Shown: positions 57,093 through 64,000 of the stretch, in pieces
How the letters are laid out: each line of letters opens with the position of its first letter
Position numbering within the stretch: the stretch's first letter is position 1
Source: Halomonas llamarensis
Lineage (GTDB): Bacteria > Pseudomonadota > Gammaproteobacteria > Pseudomonadales > Halomonadaceae
DNA length: 64,000 nt
NCBI RefSeq assembly: GCF_023555005.1
Contig: NZ_JAMJPJ010000013.1
Coordinates: forward strand, 27,609-91,608
Direction of reading: 5' to 3'
Translations under genes and position numbers: made by a program
The notes under the pieces: generated by a model
Databases searched by the model: none
What the model saw: the letters and a program-made list of their open reading frames with translations, nothing else
Told to the model about the DNA's origin: nothing

Positions 57093-58052
57093 TTAGGGGC
57101 GTAGGCGCTCAGGCACGTCGACACCCGCTTCTTCAAAGTAGCGGATCGCGCCTGGATGCAGCGGGACCGGCGTTGACTCCATGGTGAATGCCACGGTGGT
57201 GTCATTGGCAGCCGGATGCACCGCGATTAACTCGTCGGTATTTTCAAACAACAGCTCGGTGAGCTGATAGGCAAGTGCTTCATCCATGGCGGCGTTAACG
57301 ACGAGGACGTTGGGAACGCCGATCGTGGTAACGGCTTCGTCCATGCCTTCGTAGAGGTTTTCGCCCAGCGTGTAACGCGCAAATACCGCGACTTCTTCGC
57401 GCGCGTTAGCAATCTCTTCATCGGAGAGTTCAATCAAGCGAATATCGCGCGTTGTCGCCAAGTTCATGATCGAACTGGTGGGCGGCCCAACGCTCCAGAA
57501 CCCAGCATCGATATCGCCATCGCGAATCGCGTCGGCGGTTTCGTTAAAGTTAAACCGCTGAGGGGTGAAGTCGTCGTAGCTGACGCCGTTAGCTTCCAAA
57601 AGCGCCCGTGCATTGAGTTCGGTACCGCTTCCCGGCGCCCCAACCGAGACGCGTTTGCCTTTTAAATCGGCCAGCGAATGAATATCGGATTCAGCCAGGG
57701 TGACCAGCTGCACGGCATTGGGGTACATGGATGCCAGCGCCCGGGTGGCGTCGATTTGACGTGTTTCAAAATCACCAGTGCCGGTATACGCCTGGTAAAC
57801 GGTGTCCGCCAGCGCCAGCGCCATATCGGCATCGCCGCGCATGATCAAACCCATGTTTTCCACCGAGGCGCCGGTCACTTCTGCCGTGGCTTGGGCACCT
57901 TCGATATGGTTATTGATCATCTCGGCAAAACCGCCGCCAATAGGGTAGTACGTGCCGCCGGTACCGCCGGTGGCAATGGAAAGCTGCTGTGCCGAGGCAG
58001 GCAGTGCAACCGCTAGCATGGATGCCGCTGCCACGTAGTGAAGCGTTCGCAT
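57093..58052 (-). CDS. TAXI family TRAP transporter solute-binding protein
   Basis: Periplasmic substrate-binding subunit. A signal peptide (about 1-20, ending PASAQQ) precedes the TAXI hallmark IATGGTGGTYYPIGGGFAEM and KRVSVGAPGSGTELNARAL. ATG 58052 is chosen over 58058 because GGAGG is 7 nt from it and only 1 nt from the other. 319 residues. First gene of a three-gene operon with DUF1850 and the permease. Confidence 0.93.
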   Translation of the reverse strand: MRTLHYVAAASMLAVALPASAQQLSIATGGTGGTYYPIGGGFAEMINNHIEGAQATAEVTGASVENMGLIMRGDADMALALADTVYQAYTGTGDFETRQIDATRALASMYPNAVQLVTLAESDIHSLADLKGKRVSVGAPGSGTELNARALLEANGVSYDDFTPQRFNFNETADAIRDGDIDAGFWSVGPPTSSIMNLATTRDIRLIELSDEEIANAREEVAVFARYTLGENLYEGMDEAVTTIGVPNVLVVNAAMDEALAYQLTELLFENTDELIAVHPAANDTTVAFTMESTPVPLHPGAIRYFEEAGVDVPERLRP

Positions 58053-58276
58053 AAACATTCCTCCGCCCTTAATAGGGAGTTGTTCAAGGTTATAAAGGAG
58101 GTGAATCTCTGCCGCTACGCCGATTAAACGCGCGGTGTTATGAAACTAGCACGCCTTTCGCGTTAGATGCCAATCTCTTAATCTAAGCTAACGCCACGTG
58201 CGGCTAACGCGGCTATACTGGGCACGCTTTTGCCGTGCGTTTTTACCACTCACCGCCAACACGAAGGGACACGCTC

Positions 58277-59023
58277 ATGCCCGTTTGGGAAGCCGCGACG
58301 CTTATCGCCATCGGCGTTGTCGCCGGATTTATCAATGTGCTCGCCGCCGGCGGCTCAATGCTGACGCTGCCGCTATTGATGTTTTTAGGCCTGCCGCCCC
58401 AAGAGGCCAACGGCACCAACCGCGTGACGGTCGTGCTGCAAAGCGTATCCGCCGTGGGTAATTTTTTTCGCGCGGGCGCGGCGTACATCGGGCTTAGCCT
58501 ACGACTAGCGCTACCCGCGGTGGCGGGTTCGCTTCTCGGCGCTTGGCTGGCACTTCACGTCAGCGACGTGTTGTTCGAGGCGATTTTGATCACCGTGATG
58601 GCAGGCTCCGCCATCACCATGCTACTGCCCCACCCCAAACTGGATACCCGTCCACTCACACCAGAGCGCCTTACGCCGATGATTTATCTCGCCATGTTTG
58701 GCATCGGCCTTTATGGCGGTTTTATTCAGGTTGGCGTGGGGATTTTGTTTATCGTCGTGCTCTATCGCATGTTGAAGATCGATCTCGCCCAAGTGAACGT
58801 CTTCAAAGTGCTGATTGTCTTGGTGTATAGCGTGCCAGCACTGGCGATGTTTTTATGGTTCGACCAAGTGCGCTGGAGCTATGGGTTATTGTTAGCGCTC
58901 GGCAGCATGACCGGTGCTTGGCTCGCGGTGAAGGTCAACATGAGCCCGCGCGGGGCGCTTTGGATCAAGTACCTCACCTTAGCCGTGATCACCGCGATCT
59001 TATTGCGCTTAGTGTTCGGCTAG
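58277..59023 (+). CDS. TauE/SafE family membrane permease
   Basis: Eight-helix family of putative sulfite/organosulfonate or anion exporters. The first half-repeat has GVVAGFINVLAAGGSMLTLPLLMFLGL and GTNRVTVVLQSVSAV; the second repeat has GLYGGFIQVGVGILFIVVL, showing the family's internal duplication. ATG 58277 has GGGA 7 nt upstream, giving 248 residues. It is divergent from the TAXI gene, 224 bp away; a link in substrate is possible but not shown. Confidence 0.88.
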   Translation: MPVWEAATLIAIGVVAGFINVLAAGGSMLTLPLLMFLGLPPQEANGTNRVTVVLQSVSAVGNFFRAGAAYIGLSLRLALPAVAGSLLGAWLALHVSDVLFEAILITVMAGSAITMLLPHPKLDTRPLTPERLTPMIYLAMFGIGLYGGFIQVGVGILFIVVLYRMLKIDLAQVNVFKVLIVLVYSVPALAMFLWFDQVRWSYGLLLALGSMTGAWLAVKVNMSPRGALWIKYLTLAVITAILLRLVFG

Positions 59024-59209
59024 CAGGCGATGACACACTCGGTTCTCTACAGCAGATGTATTAACCGGAACACAAAAAAGACTACACTGGAGCGCATACG
59101 ACATATCATATTTTTTCCGTTTTGCTCCCATCAGGCGTTTCGTTTTACCCCCTTTCTTTACCGCGTGGCTTATGTGGCCGATATACGAAGATAATAAAAG
59201 GAGAACCAC

Positions 59210-60151
59210 ATGGCTGAGCGCCGGATTACTGACCCGTTTGAACACCTGATCGCCCTATCGTCGCGCGATGCGGCTAACATGATTAACGCCGCTCCCATTG
59301 GCATCTGCATCACCAATGCAGCGGGGATGTTTGAGATGGTGAACCCCGCCTACTGCGAGTTTTATGGCTACGAAAAAGAGGAGCTTTTAGGGCAACATTT
59401 CACGGTGGTCGTACCTAAAGCCTATCGTGCCAAGCTTAGCCAACTGCACGATGCGTTTATTGCTGGCAACGAAATCCAAGAGCTCCGCCAAGAGCTGGAG
59501 GTGCGGTGTAAAAACGGTGAGGCACGCACGATTATCGCCGAAGCCGCGCGCCTCCACGGGGATGACGGCGCGCCGCGCAAAGTCACTTACGTGATCGACA
59601 TCACCAGCCGTAAGCACCTGGAAGAACAGTTAAAGCAGGCCAACGAACGCCTGGATCACTTAGCACACCACGACGAGCTCACCGGTATTTTCAACCGTCG
59701 CGCCGGGCTCATGCGCTTAGAGGAAGAACTTAAACGCTGCCAACGCTATGGCAGCAAGCTAAGCGTGGCGATGTATGACCTGGACTCGTTCAAGCATATC
59801 AACGACACCTACGGCCACAGCATCGGCGACGACGTGCTAAAAGAAATGACGCAACTCATTGCGAAAGAGATACGCTCCACGGATTTTCTCGTGCGTTTAG
59901 GCGGTGAGGAATTTCTGATCATCATGCCAGAAGTCGAAGTTTCCTCTGCCTACCTGGCCACCGATCGCCTGCGCCAACAGGCCGCCGCCACGCCGATGAC
60001 CACTCATGCGCTCACCGTTACCCTTTCTGCCGGTGTGGCAAGCTACATGAAAACCTCAACCACACGGCTGCTTGATCGTGTCGATAAGGCCATGTACCGG
60101 GCCAAGCAATCCGGGCGAAATAAAGTGATCATCGCAGATGATGTGACATAG
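59210..60151 (+). CDS. PAS-GGDEF diguanylate cyclase
   Basis: Makes cyclic di-GMP. A PAS domain (about residues 22-132; GICITNAAGMFEMVNPAYCEFYGY, PAC end VTYVIDITSRK) is joined by a short coiled coil to a GGDEF domain (about 150-310) with active-site GGEEF. An RSTD I-site lies exactly five residues before it, so product inhibition is expected. There is no membrane segment, so it is cytosolic. AAGGAG precedes the ATG. 313 residues. Confidence 0.94.
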   Translation: MAERRITDPFEHLIALSSRDAANMINAAPIGICITNAAGMFEMVNPAYCEFYGYEKEELLGQHFTVVVPKAYRAKLSQLHDAFIAGNEIQELRQELEVRCKNGEARTIIAEAARLHGDDGAPRKVTYVIDITSRKHLEEQLKQANERLDHLAHHDELTGIFNRRAGLMRLEEELKRCQRYGSKLSVAMYDLDSFKHINDTYGHSIGDDVLKEMTQLIAKEIRSTDFLVRLGGEEFLIIMPEVEVSSAYLATDRLRQQAAATPMTTHALTVTLSAGVASYMKTSTTRLLDRVDKAMYRAKQSGRNKVIIADDVT

Positions 60152-60257
60152 CGTTTTGCACGCTATGATTACATCATGTCATTCTCAGAGCGTTATTCGC
60201 TCAACGCCACTCACTCATAAACCACCCACTCATAAAATACCCACTGAAGGAGTCACA

Positions 60258-61526
60258 ATGAGTAACGCAGAACTCAACGAGCTGAAGAAAAAATACGTTG
60301 CAGCCGGTGCAGCAAGCCCGGCAACCGCCTATGCCGACCGCGCCGAAAACGCAGAAATTTGGGATGCCGACGGCAACCGCTTTGTCGATTTTGCGGGCGG
60401 CATCGGCGTACTCAACGTTGGCCATCGCCACCCTAAAGTCGTCGCCGCGGTAAAAGCTCAGCTAGATAGGGTCATGCACACCTGCCAGACCGTCATGCCT
60501 TATGAAGGCTACGTGCGCGTTGCCGAAAAGCTCAGCCAGATTGTACCAGTACGTGGCCACGCGAAAGTCATGCTGGCGAACTCGGGGGCAGAAGCCCTGG
60601 AAAACGCCATTAAGATCGCCCGTGCTGCCACTGGCCGTTCTAATATCATCTGTTTTGATGGCGGCTACCATGGCCGTACCTTCTACACCATGGCCATGAA
60701 CGGCAAGGTCGCGCCCTACCAGACCGACTTTGGCCCGATGCCGGGCACTGTTTTTCGCGCACCTTATCCGGTGGATTACCACGGTGTCAGTGAAGATGAA
60801 GCCCTGCGCGGCCTGCACATGGCGCTGAAAACCGATGCAGGCATTAACAACACGGCTGCCATCGTGCTGGAACCGGTTCTGGGTGAAGGCGGTTTCTATC
60901 CGGCACCGAAGAGCTTCCTCGAAAAAATCCGTGCGATCTGTGACGAACACGGCATCCTGATGATTATCGATGAAGTTCAGTCAGGCTTTGGCCGTACCGG
61001 CAAGATGTTTGCCATCGAGCACAGCGGCGTAGAACCGGATTTGATGACCATGGCCAAGAGTATGGCAGATGGCATGCCGATCTCTGCGGTTGTTGGCACG
61101 GACAAGCACATGGACGCGTCCGGCGCTAACTCCCTGGGTGGCACCTATACCGGCAGCCCGACCGCCTGTGCCGCCGCACTGGCGGTCATGGAAGTCTTCG
61201 AGGAAGAAAATATCCTCGAGAAAAGCCAAGCGCTGGGTAATAAGTTGGCCGAGCGTTTCGGCGGCTGGGAAAACAAGTTCGCTTGCGTGGATAACGGCCG
61301 CAACATGGGGGCGATGGCTGCCTTTGAGCTAATCAAAGACGACCATACCCCGGATGCCGAACTTGCCGCCAAGCTTTGCGGCAAGGCCCGCGAGAAAGGG
61401 CTGATCCTGCTGTCCTGCGGTCTCTACGGCAACACCATCCGCTTTTTGATGCCAGTCACCATCGAAGACAGCGTGCTCAACGAAGGGCTGGATATCGTTG
61501 AAGCCTGCCTCGACGAGCTAACCTAA
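60258..61526 (+). CDS. gabT: 4-aminobutyrate aminotransferase
   Basis: PLP enzyme moving the amino group of GABA to 2-oxoglutarate. Class III aminotransferase features are [56 protein letters not shown] and the PLP Lys in [12 protein letters not shown]. The ATG at 60258 with AAGGAG 5 nt upstream gives 422 residues; the 34-residue extension is not family-like. No gabD is adjacent. 5-aminovalerate or another omega-amino acid could also be a substrate. Confidence 0.9.
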   Translation: MSNAELNELKKKYVAAGAASPATAYADRAENAEIWDADGNRFVDFAGGIGVLNVGHRHPKVVAAVKAQLDRVMHTCQTVMPYEGYVRVAEKLSQIVPVRGHAKVMLANSGAEALENAIKIARAATGRSNIICFDGGYHGRTFYTMAMNGKVAPYQTDFGPMPGTVFRAPYPVDYHGVSEDEALRGLHMALKTDAGINNTAAIVLEPVLGEGGFYPAPKSFLEKIRAICDEHGILMIIDEVQSGFGRTGKMFAIEHSGVEPDLMTMAKSMADGMPISAVVGTDKHMDASGANSLGGTYTGSPTACAAALAVMEVFEEENILEKSQALGNKLAERFGGWENKFACVDNGRNMGAMAAFELIKDDHTPDAELAAKLCGKAREKGLILLSCGLYGNTIRFLMPVTIEDSVLNEGLDIVEACLDELT

Positions 61527-61562
61527 AAGATCGCACTGACCCGATAGACGTCAGTTAATCTT

Positions 61563-61597
61563 AAAAGCGTCGCCTGAAACCAGGCGGCGCTTTTTTA
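61563..61597 (+). terminator. Terminator of gabT (bidirectional)
   Basis: A 14-bp stem (AAAAGCGTCGCCTG / CAGGCGGCGCTTTT, one G-T pair) with loop AAAC, followed by TTTTTT on the plus strand and TTTTAAGAT on the minus. It separates gabT from the convergent thiamine-binding-fold gene. Confidence 0.88.
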
Positions 61598-61606
61598 TTG
61601 GCCGTG

Positions 61607-61861
61607 TTATTCACCGCGTGGACGCCGATCACCCTCCAGAAAGTTGGCCACAAACACGGCCTTGCCATACGTCTCGAAAGACCACTTCATCACATCGGAC
61701 AAAGCGGCCATCACGGCATCAAACTCACCAAACACCTGAGTGCTCATGCGGTTGGCGTGTACCTCAAGGCCTGAGGCCTCCAATTTGTTGACCACGGCTT
61801 TTACCGGCGGCTTGAAGTCGTCGGCGAGGGGATAATAGCTAAGCTGTACGGAGAGATACAT
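61607..61861 (-). CDS. Thiamine-binding-fold protein (MTH1187/YkoF type)
   Basis: 84 residues matching the small MTH1187/YkoF-like (DUF77) fold: LSYYPLADDFKPPVKAVVNKLEASGLEV, then the strand MSTQVFGEFDAVMAAL and a helix before KAVFVANF. Relatives bind thiamine or related pyrimidines, so a role in vitamin handling is possible but not shown. Its ribosome site TAAGGAGG overlaps the stop of the hydrolase gene upstream, so the two are translationally coupled. Confidence 0.75.
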   Translation of the reverse strand: MYLSVQLSYYPLADDFKPPVKAVVNKLEASGLEVHANRMSTQVFGEFDAVMAALSDVMKWSFETYGKAVFVANFLEGDRRPRGE

Positions 61862-61870
61862 AGTGCCTCC

Positions 61871-62677
61871 TTAAGATGGGGTCATCTGCTGCCAGGCAGC
61901 GCGTATGGCCGCACGGGTCTCATCGGGGAATTCCATGGGGAACATGTGCGTGCCTGGCACGTTTTCCACCTGCAAACCCCGGCGCCTGAGGCGTTGAATG
62001 CGCGCGGGCGTGAGCAAATGTGAATCTTCCCCCGCGACCACGGTTACCGGCACCTGCAGACGCTGCGGCAGCCGCGTGAGGTGATCCGGCAGATGACGGA
62101 AAATTTCCACTTCGATGCTTGGATCGAATGTCAGTTCAGCGCGGCCATCGTCAAGCTCACGCGTACCCGCCTCAATATAGTCGTTAAGGGCCTCTGGTGT
62201 AAAAAGGCGAAACAGGCCTCGGCGGCGCAGGTACATCGCCATTGCCTCGCGGCCTGGCCATACCGTGCGCCGCCCTTGGGTTTTACCGGCAGGGGTAATG
62301 CGGTCAATAAAGCCAAAGCGCTTCGCCGCCTTCATCGCCCAGGCATCCACGCCGAGCATGAGCGGCGGGTCAAGCATGACCACACCGGCAAAGCGCTCTG
62401 GCCGCTTCGCCGCCGCCATGGCCATTAGCGTGCCACCTAACGAGTGCCCAACCCCCAATACTGGCGCTTCGTTTTCCGGTAGCGCCGCCACCACTTCATC
62501 TACCAGATTGGCCCAGTTAGCATTCACCGGGTAGTCCGGGTGGTGGCCAAGCCGGTCGAGGGGGTGTAAATCAAATTGATCGCTTAAAGGCGCTAGCAGG
62601 CTTTTATAGCTGAGGCCGGGAAAGCCGTTGGCGTGGGCAAACACCAAACGGGGGCGTTGGGTAACATCGGCAGACAT
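61871..62677 (-). CDS. Alpha/beta hydrolase
   Basis: 268 residues of the alpha/beta hydrolase fold. HANGFPG forms the oxyanion region, GHSLGG holds the nucleophile Ser (about residue 81), and GTHMFPME near the C-terminus holds the catalytic His. VVAGEDSHLL is near the expected acid. The substrate is unknown. The ATG at 62677 is preferred to a GTG at 62689; neither has a strong ribosome site. It is followed after 9 bp by the thiamine-binding-fold gene. Confidence 0.82.
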   Translation of the reverse strand: MSADVTQRPRLVFAHANGFPGLSYKSLLAPLSDQFDLHPLDRLGHHPDYPVNANWANLVDEVVAALPENEAPVLGVGHSLGGTLMAMAAAKRPERFAGVVMLDPPLMLGVDAWAMKAAKRFGFIDRITPAGKTQGRRTVWPGREAMAMYLRRRGLFRLFTPEALNDYIEAGTRELDDGRAELTFDPSIEVEIFRHLPDHLTRLPQRLQVPVTVVAGEDSHLLTPARIQRLRRRGLQVENVPGTHMFPMEFPDETRAAIRAAWQQMTPS

Positions 62678-62812
62678 GGCAAGGCTCACAAAATCGTCAG
62701 TTATTTATTGTTAAACAATCTATCATACATTTGTTTTAACGTGCGGTACTCACATCGTCAAGCGTCTGCCCGATTGACAATGTGAGCGGCGAACGTTGAA
62801 GACGCTTAAAAA

Positions 62813-63679
62813 TTACAGCGTTGGCAGCCCCAACTCTCTTAGAAATGCGTTATGCGTTTCAGTAGATGATGCAATTCGCTGATCAATCTCTTTCAGCGTT
62901 TTATGCACCTCGCCCAAATCGATTTCTTCCTCTGGTTCAGCGGTGCGGATATAGCGTGAAATATTGAGGTTGTAATCATTTTTTTCGATCTCTTTCATCC
63001 CCACGCGACGAGCATACCGCTCAACTTTTTCCGGGCGATTCTGGTAGGTATCGATGATCTTGTTGATGTCTTCAGGGCGCAGGGTATTTTGTCGCTTACC
63101 TTTTTCAAAGTGCTCCTTGCCACTAGCGTTGATGAACAGCACATCATCCGGCTTTTTACACTTTTTCAGCACCAAAATGCAGACAGGGATGCCCGTCGAG
63201 AAAAACAGATTGGACGGCAAACCAATGACGGTATCAATGTGGCCATCCTTGAGCAGTTTGGTGCGAATACGCGACTCTGCGCCACCTCGGAATAGCACAC
63301 CATGGGGCAAAATAATCGCCATAGTGCCTTCATCACCAAGGAAGTGAAAACCATGCAGTAAAAAGGCAAAATCCGCCGCTGACTTGGGGGCTAAGCCATG
63401 GCTTTTGAAGCGGAAGTCTTCGCCCAGCATCTCGTTGGGTTCCCAGCGATAGCTAAACGGCGGATTAGCCACCACCGCGTCACATTGCAGTTTCTTGGCC
63501 GGGTTCATCTCGTTGAGAATATCCCAGTCATTTTCCAAGGTATCGCCGTGGTGAATACTGAACTCGGTGTCCTTCAAGCCATGTAGCAACATGTTCATGC
63601 GGGCCAGGTTGTAGGTGGTGATATTCTTTTCCTGACCGTAAATCATGCCAATACCGTGCGCGCCCATCTGTTTACGCAC
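62813..63679 (-). pseudogene. hsdM: 5'-truncated type I restriction-modification methylase HsdM
   Basis: The C-terminal ~288 residues of a type I N6-adenine methyltransferase subunit. YGQEKNITTYNLARMNML, the catalytic NPPF motif (AVVANPPFSYRWEP), LPHGVLFRGGAE and the family C-terminus LRELGLPTL are all intact. The N-terminal HsdM_N domain and SAM-binding motif I are missing: in frame, a TAA stop lies one codon before the first possible start. No hsdS or hsdR lies within the window. This is an orphan remnant whose catalytic unit cannot bind SAM normally. Confidence 0.82.
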
Positions 63680-63705
63680 ATTTTAATGAGTTTTAAGCGC
63701 TATTT

Positions 63706-63745
63706 TGTAAGAGATCTCTTACAAGTATGTAAGACATCTCTGTCA
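63706..63745 (+). promoter_or_regulatory. GacA-type sites upstream of vgrG
   Basis: TGTAAGAGATCTCTTACA (63706-63723) is identical to the site near eno and an exact TGTAAG-N6-CTTACA match. TGTAAGACATCTCTGTCA (63728-63745) follows at the same 22-bp spacing, with an intact left half and 4 of 6 matches in the right half. The second ends 104 bp before the vgrG ATG. The intervening sequence has a single GGA on the plus strand, so no CsrB-type RNA is apparent here. Confidence 0.65.
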
Positions 63746-63849
63746 CTTGCCCTTCAGGCCTTGCTCTTTGGCCCCCGCTCGCTATCCTAATCCATTCTCA
63801 TTTAGCAGATAACGATCCAAATAGCGACAACGATTCAAGGAGCGAAGCG

Positions 63850-64000
63850 ATGGCGGATAAAACGGGCCTGCAGTTTACCCTGACCCTACCCGGGGCCGAT
63901 GACACCGCCGTGGTGCGGTTTACCCACCGCGAAGCCCTCTCTGAGCCGTTTACCCTCTCCGTTGACGTTGCCAGCCGCACCCATGATCTGTCGCCCAGCG
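63850..64000 (+). CDS. vgrG: Type VI secretion tip protein VgrG (3' end outside window)
   Basis: Only the first 50 codons are present. They match the N-terminal gp27-like part of VgrG (LQFTLTLPGADDTAVVRFTH, then EALSEPFTLSVDVASR). AAGGAG lies 7 nt before the ATG. VgrG caps the Hcp tube and carries effectors through the membrane. Effector or immunity genes would be expected downstream, beyond the window. The assignment rests on a short stretch. GacA-type sites lie upstream, pointing to Gac/Rsm control. Confidence 0.75.
   Translation, partial: MADKTGLQFTLTLPGADDTAVVRFTHREALSEPFTLSVDVASRTHDLSPS

Noticed and set aside
63746..63849. A second CsrB-like RNA between the GacA-type sites and vgrG
   Set aside because: Only one GGA on the plus strand, which is the vgrG ribosome site itself, and no terminator hairpin.

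Overview
The window is a compact, gene-dense stretch of a gammaproteobacterial chromosome. Protein content and gene order (smc-zipA-ligA, ccmA-I, pyrG-kdsA-eno, mutS-fdxA, recA-recX-alaS-lysC-csrA-tRNA-Ser-tRNA-Arg, pilMNOPQ-aroK-aroB-gltB-gltD) fit the Pseudomonas/Oceanospirillales side of the class. The oadGAB sodium pump and general protein character suggest Halomonas or a close relative. That genus call is inference; no rRNA is present.

Layout. 1-9.4 kb: 3' part of mnmC, then yheU, ligA, zipA and smc on the minus strand. 9.5-16.7 kb: complete ccmABCDEFGHI cytochrome c maturation operon (minus), with an FNR/Anr-like palindrome upstream of ccmA. 16.8-18.1 kb: an intact IS5-family element, then a small UmuD/LexA-type S24 protein lacking the catalytic serine, preceded by two SOS-like boxes. 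18.1-23.5 kb: yigZ, the oadGAB sodium-pumping decarboxylase (minus) and dusC. 23.7-31 kb (minus): two tRNA-Arg(ACG), tRNA-Ser(GCT), csrA, lysC, alaS, recX, recA (with a LexA-like box) and pncC. 31-34.2 kb: mutS and fdxA (plus). 34.2-38.5 kb: a GGA-rich candidate small RNA of the CsrB/RsmZ type, then eno, kdsA and pyrG. 38.6-38.8 kb: a REP cluster. 38.8-44.7 kb: gltD and gltB. 45-54.6 kb: aroB, aroK and pilQPONM (minus), divergent from the PBP1a gene mrcA. 54.6-64 kb: a TRAP-TAXI transport operon containing a DUF1850 gene, a TauE/SafE permease, a PAS-GGDEF diguanylate cyclase, gabT, a hydrolase plus thiamine-binding-fold protein, a decayed hsdM and the first codons of a vgrG.

Main result. Both halves of a Csr/Rsm post-transcriptional system appear to be here: csrA (24.2-24.4 kb), and between fdxA and eno an unannotated minus-strand transcript candidate with ten GGA motifs in about 140 nt, its own terminator, and an exact GacA-type upstream activating palindrome (TGTAAG-N6-CTTACA) about 160 bp upstream. 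rsmZ of Pseudomonas also lies next to fdxA. The identical 18-bp palindrome, again with a degenerate second copy 22 bp away, occurs 105 bp before the type VI secretion tip gene vgrG at the right edge. This suggests that the same response regulator may act directly on a secretion gene as well as on the RNA. Start sites were moved from the longest open frame where a Shine-Dalgarno sequence or family length decided it (ccmA, ccmB, ccmC, ccmD, oadG, csrA, alaS, mutS, gltD, pilO, pilN, gabT and others).
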